Shown piece by piece: positions 58,815 to 64,000 of a DNA stretch of 64,000 bases. The stretch is from Aldrovandia affinis. Its lineage: Eukaryota > Chordata > Actinopteri > Notacanthiformes > Halosauridae. The notes beneath the pieces are model-generated. The model had not been told where the DNA came from and did no database searches. It saw only the letters and a list, made by a program, of their open reading frames with translations. The position numbers and the translations under genes are program-made. Within the stretch, counting starts at the first letter, position 1. Each line of letters opens with the position of its first letter. The DNA lies in the NCBI GenBank assembly GCA_029706075.1, contig JAINUG010000132.1, positions 692,001 to 756,000 of the forward strand. The letters run 5' to 3'.

Positions 58815-60889
58815 AATCTATTGGTTATTTACACAGACATTGAGCACATCCACTTTTGCTCCCCTTTTTCTGAATCACGGACCCAGGACTGTTTCTCCTT
58901 GGTGCCATTTAGTATCAACTTCTAGAGTGTTTCTTTAGTAAGTTTGTTAATGAGCACTTTAGTAATTTACTTTATTTTAGAGCACCAATTAATATATTTT
59001 GATATTTCAAATGATTTCACATTATTCCTAAAGTTGTTGTTTGTCTGTTATTTGCACTGGCGCATTAGGTTCTACTGGCTACCACCTCACTAAATAAATA
59101 TTGAATGGATGAACTTTGCTGCAACTGACCAGGAATGTTCTTAGACAATGAGATAGATATTTCAAATGTGCAATGGTTATGCATCCATGTCTCCTTAAAA
59201 GCATTCCTCTGCCATTCATTTTACAAGGCAAGGTCATTCCTTGAAACCACACCCAATCTCTGTGAAACTGTAGAGCAATGCATGGCGACTGACCTATGAT
59301 CTCTGAAACATTATACAACCTGAGATACCTAAGTGCAGATTCTTGTATGGATGAGCGTCTAGGTCCAGAAATTTTAAATACATCCCTTTTCCAGTAATAT
59401 TTTTCTTCTACATAGGTTATTGTAAAATGAAAAACCGCAAGCTATGTCCTACACTCCCTGAAGTGATATTGATTGTGCAGTTAAAGAGAAATGTACTTGC
59501 ATCAATGAGAAGCCAAGATCCAAGGTTTGCCTGAGGACCAACCAAGTGCTAAGAGTATTATACAAAAACAGAATCATTTCATTATTGTTGTTTTGTTGCC
59601 TTTTTTAGTACTTGATGCAACTAACTATAAACTTTAAATGTGGATTCTGTATTTGATATTCGCACTTTGCACAGGACTACACTGGCCTGGCCACCTCTGG
59701 AACCTCCGCAGTGGAATCCGATGAACAAGAATTTGCAATAAGATGTAAAACATGCCGGCAGAAGCCGAATAGGGATAATCTCATTCAAGGGTAGTGTGTA
59801 TTAAATTCATTGCTTCTGCATCCATGTGCCATTTTGATATTAAATTTGGGAGCTGAGCGGACATGGCCGCAGGGGATTCACCTTCACTCTCCGACACTGG
59901 CGCGGCGAGCCCGGATGAGCCCCTGTAAATACCACGCCGCCTCATGCCGGCTGCCTCCAGCTGTGGGGAATGTGTTGGCAAGGTGTGCTGCCTCAATCAG
60001 ATGCCCTGCTTAACTCCCCAAACGGCTCATTAGCAACCTGCTCGTTGAGTCACAGTACATGCCACACGTCCACGCCGGAGATGGAGAGGCGTTGCGCACG
60101 ACAGCAGAGGGCACACGCATACCCCTCGTTATCTGCGGATTTGCCGTTCGCCATTTCGATTCACACAGAATCACATCCATCGCATGCTAGGGTGAAGTGT
60201 AGCTATATGATTCCCAATGACTCAAAAAGCATCAAAACATTTTTGCATGTGATGTGTCCGACGGTTTATTTCCCCCGTGGCACAGTGGGGAAGAGAGCAC
60301 TCAAACAGATGCCTCAAGTGCCTGAAAAGATTAGTCATTTCTGTTTTCCGGACATTGTTTACTTAGTAGTTCCCCCTGTCATATTTCAGTTTGTTGTTTT
60401 GAGGTCTGTAAATGAGGATGTTTCTTTTGTTCCATAACCACATCATGTGCTCCACACGATCCGCAGACAATCCTTTAGAATTGATTTGCTCATGGCCAGA
60501 GTAATTCTCATAGTCTGGGACAGGTAAAACTTGGTGAGGATGCCAATTATTCTGGAAATTTGTTGGTAAAACAAACAACAACAAAAAAAAGGTGTCCAGT
60601 AGTGATGCGTGGGTCCACTTGTTTTTGACCCACACCAACCTGAAATTTTAATAGTTAATAGTTTCATAGTTAATAGTTTTTATACGCACACCTATGTTTT
60701 GTGAACTAATTTTCCTTCTACTCAGGATTTAAACCTGCACCCTGAACTGACATTAAATTAAATATTTTCAACCCAAAATGCCAACGCATGGCGCTTTCTG
60801 ACTTATCCCTTGTTTCTCTACTGTCCAGCTACCTAACATCACACCAACATAACTGACCAGTTGGCTTGTTAGCCAGCTAAGCAGTAAAG
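58815..60889. other. No gene recognised
   Basis: Unique sequence. The GC- and CpG-richer stretch 59850-60190 contains no repeat motif; a 155-codon frame (59970-60437) matches no family. At 60600-60640 'gatgcgtgggtccacttgtt' then tttgacccac may be the end of a small DNA element. Confidence 0.35.
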
Positions 60890-61350
60890 TAACATTAAAT
60901 TACAGTAATTTAGCAGACACTTATCTCACAGAAAGTGCATTCAGCTTGAGTAGATAAAGAACAACCATATGGCACTACAATCCTAACGCACATCATTCCC
61001 TCAAGTAAACAGCCATAAACAACACAAGTGCTGAAGCAAATTGACTACAAGAACTGCAACAAGGAGTAGGGTTTTTTAAAATAATTTTTAGGGATGGGTG
61101 GGTTAGTGTCCATAGTGCCATATAAAGAGGTGAGTTTTCAGCCTGCGGTGGAAGATGGGCAGATTCAGCTGTCCTGACATCAGTGGGGAGTTCATTCCAC
61201 CATTGTTGTGCCAGGACAGAGAATAGTTGTGACCGGGATGAGCAGCTGATTGGTCACTCAGAGGAAAAGAGTAGCCAATCGTCTACAGGCACCAGAGTGC
61301 AGTGGTCGGGCTGGGGTGTAGGGTTAGGCAGCCATGGTTGTGAGGTAGGA
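60890..61350. repeat. Unclassified fish interspersed repeat
   Basis: 'taatttagcagacacttatc' (60907-60926), 'tataaagaggtgagttttca' (61121-61140) and 'ttcattccaccattgttgtg' (61191-61210) form a pattern I recall as a dispersed repeat in fish genomes. Orientation is probably minus, since the first block resembles a reversed L2-type tail. Class unknown. Confidence 0.45.
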
Positions 61351-61354
61351 AGGG

Positions 61355-63439
61355 CCCATTCCAATTCATATTACAGCAAAGGGACAAATTATCAGCAAAC
61401 TTGTTTGAAACTGTAGTAACAATACAGCAATTGCTTCATGTACAACACAAAATACAACCTAAAAAATGTATTATAAGTATAAAGTATAAAGTTTTAGGCT
61501 TTACCTAGCTAGCTGGCTAACCTAGCTCTGTTCAGTCCTTGAGGTTAGATATGTGTAACATTAAAGTTATATAGGCCAAAATGATGATTTGGGATTTTTT
61601 TATTTGTGAGCATCTGTGGAACATATCCCTCAAGAATAATGAGGCATAAGTGCACATATTTGAAATTTTTCTGTTCAATTTTGCATTTCTGTAATTAAGA
61701 TAACTTTCTTTATTTTTTAAAGATGTGAGAGCACTCATCATCCTTATGATTAAAATTTTGTTTAGGATTTTTTAGATTGTCATGATTGAAATGTGGTGTT
61801 GGGACTTTATTTATAGCCAAAATGTAATAATAATGTGTTAATTAATAATAATAATTGCCAATAATGTAATTGCGGTAATTCCAGTGTGTCTAATTCTATA
61901 TCTTGTGAATACACATATTGCTTAAAAAACAAAAGCTTTTGATGTCATGCAGCTATGCAAATTAGATCAAATTTAATTTAATTTCAAAATCGATCATATG
62001 TATGTTTGAGGCTCAAAGTATGTTCACAATTTATTAAAAACTGCATCAAGCATTTTGATCGGCTGTAGTGAGTTCTGAAGCTTAAAATGTTTATAAGTAT
62101 AATGCGGCCTGAAGACCAATTATTCAGTGGCAGGAAAATCTCACACTGACTGCATAATTGATTCACTGTCATGCCTAAAATCTATTTAATTATCTAAGCT
62201 GTTAAACTTGCCAAGTTCCCTTTCCCTCCCTGGATGACATTGTGCATCATCTTGGTTTAAACAGGGGCTGCTTGTCTCCACTTTTGGAGAGGCCAGGGAA
62301 AATAAATGTATGAATAAAGTAGGTGATCAAGGACCTGGACAACCTGTCAGTTTTATAAGGGCAATTTATGTGGAAAGGTAATGCAATGTTTTCTTTTTAA
62401 TCTTCTAACAGTTATTTCAGGGTCAATTGAAGTTGGCGGCAGGGAAATGCATTGCAATTTGTTAGTAGTCAATCTATGTGTGCGCTTTTGTGAAAGATTT
62501 TGTGCCTGCCAATTCATTGCTGTACGATAACGACCAGTAATTCTACTGTCGAAAACGTTGGAGTCTTGGAGTTTTTCAGATGTTGGTTTATCATTTTGCT
62601 TAAAGTGAACGCTGGTTAAAGACATGGACTAAAATTGACATCAGATGTGTGACACAGACACACTTACGTAGGTTCAATCCGTGATTCATACCAATCATTG
62701 TGAATGTTTCTATGGTGACATGCTTTTGTAGCATTACCATGGCCACCATAACAAGTCATAATAGCTTATATTAGTAGATCAGTAAGATTAAAACCTGGAT
62801 GTAAAAATGATACCTGCTCATCTGTGGCCTAAGGCAGTGAAGGATGTTACTGCCACATTGTCATAGAGAGCTTTAGTTTGGTGAGGACAGTTGCATCTGG
62901 AATTGCTCGTTTTGTCCGTTGTAAACAGAATATTTCTCATCTCCATCCAGTTTTACTTTTGCGGTCTGCAATAACGGCGTTTACATCAACCCGAGCCGGA
63001 CAGCACAGTGGTGCTGTGCCTGATCATTCATGTTTTTGTGCAGCCAGAGCGCCACTTAAATCAAACACTGACATTATGGGATTGTTTTTGTGACCTATTA
63101 ATGTGCACATAAGAATGGATAGGGCAGACAAGCGGGGAAATCCCCCATCACACAAGTCTGCTTTGTGGATGTTTTGTATTTTCCCTCCCTCCCTGTGAGG
63201 CAAATCGTTCAATAAACGACTAATTGAATTGCAATCTGTACTCAACTAAGCAGTTCAAAGTATTTATGTGTTGCACTTTGCTTTGTCTCAACATCTGTCA
63301 AATTGTGTAAGATACATATATTTATTTGAGAAAACACATATGTATGCACACTGGTTTTTGTTATGTTAAATATTAAACCTTCACTACAATAAAATAAGTC
63401 CATAAATTGATGACAAATCACACAGCAATGCCCTGTGCG
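61355..63439. other. No gene recognised
   Basis: Unique AT-rich sequence. The part 62900-63240 is complex and non-repetitive and could be conserved non-coding DNA. Confidence 0.35.
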
Positions 63440-63935
63440 ATTGCATAGGTTTGAGAGTGCAAAGATGAAACATAGTTCATATAGTTAATAATGTATTGTT
63501 AAAATAGTTAATAAAGTTATAGCGTTTGCAGCTTAGATAAAAATACACAATCAAAACTAAACGAATGAGTGCCCCATGTATTCATCTTCCTCCTCCTGGA
63601 GAAGAATATCACTTTCCTCCTGAGAAAAACTATTTTTTGGATAAGGAAACTGATATATTAAAACTGAGTTTTTAACTCTATTAAATATGTTTCATTGATG
63701 CACTTGTAGCCAAAGCTCCCTCCTTCTCCAAACTCTACAATCACTTAGAGTATTGTATTGCCATGTGATGCACGTCCAATTATGTATTCTATCTTACTGG
63801 AGTGAAAGCAAGTCTCATAAATTGCACTTTGCAAGCCATGGTGCTTGCTCTTCAGCAGACATTACAGAACTATCAGTTCACTATGGCTATGTTTTTAACG
63901 TTCTCCTGGTAAAGGTGCATGTTAGTGGGCAATGG
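63440..63935 (+). repeat. Unclassified interspersed repeat, right copy
   Basis: Colinear with the minus strand of 1100-1505. It has an extra internal block at about 63655-63770. Inside it, 'gtgcaaagatgaaacatagt' (63458-63477) and 'atgtttcattgatgcac' (63688-63704) form an inverted repeat, suggesting a DNA-transposon-like unit inside or at one end. It may continue beyond the window. Confidence 0.55.
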
Positions 63936-64000
63936 ACAAATGCTCATGATCTCAATACGAGTTCCTTGTTGTCAGTATTAAATTACAATAAAGATTACTC

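Noticed and set aside
59970..60437. 155-codon frame on plus
   Set aside because: Mixed composition without domain motifs; both ends lie in ordinary intergenic sequence.

Overview
The window looks like gene-poor, AT-rich, euchromatic DNA from a ray-finned (teleost-type) fish. No bacterial, viral or organellar gene is present, and I found no convincing exon of a host protein-coding gene. All recognisable coding sequence belongs to decayed transposable elements. The evidence for a fish is the mix of elements: tRNA-derived SINEs ending in the 'gtaagtcgctttggataa' tail shared with L2-type LINEs, a full-length V-SINE-like element, several Tc1/mariner remnants, a PIF/Harbinger element with HARBI1-like and Myb-like genes, piggyBac-like miniature elements, solo LTRs, and L2/CR1-like LINEs. 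The species cannot be told from this sequence.

Layout. 1-5.4 kb: a tRNA-type SINE, one copy of an unclassified repeat, then unique AT-rich DNA. 5.4-8 kb: a degenerate triplet repeat, L2 and CR1-like LINE debris and a SINE. 11.8-14.6 kb: a solo LTR with target-site duplication, a piggyBac-like miniature element, a V-SINE with a perfect 10-bp duplication, and a 48-bp minisatellite that has grown inside a SINE head. 16.5-16.8 kb: a 47-bp tandem repeat. 18-25.7 kb: SINE tails, two Tc1-like remnants side by side, a third Tc1 remnant beside a SINE, an L2-like LINE (ORF1 esterase, endonuclease, partial RT), a second piggyBac-like copy and a second LTR-like block. 27.6-31.6 kb: LINE 3' ends, simple repeats, SINEs. 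31.6-33.9 kb: a truncated Tc1 element interrupted by a 1.6-kb Harbinger element. 34.9-37.1 kb: SINEs and Tc1 scraps. 38.7-40.5 kb: a 5'-truncated LINE with most of the RT domain. 41-64 kb: scattered SINEs, LINE tails, a CpG-rich patch near 55 kb, and at the right edge an inverted second copy of the unclassified repeat seen at 1.1-1.5 kb.

Nothing here works together as a pathway. The window is best read as an intergenic or deep-intronic record of repeated transposition. Its most informative parts are the nested insertions with recoverable target-site duplications, the 22-bp perfect hairpin at a rearranged point of the Harbinger element, the minisatellite born inside a SINE, and the unnamed repeat family at both edges. 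I did not find a new biological system. All repeat-family names come from memory of motifs, not from a database search.
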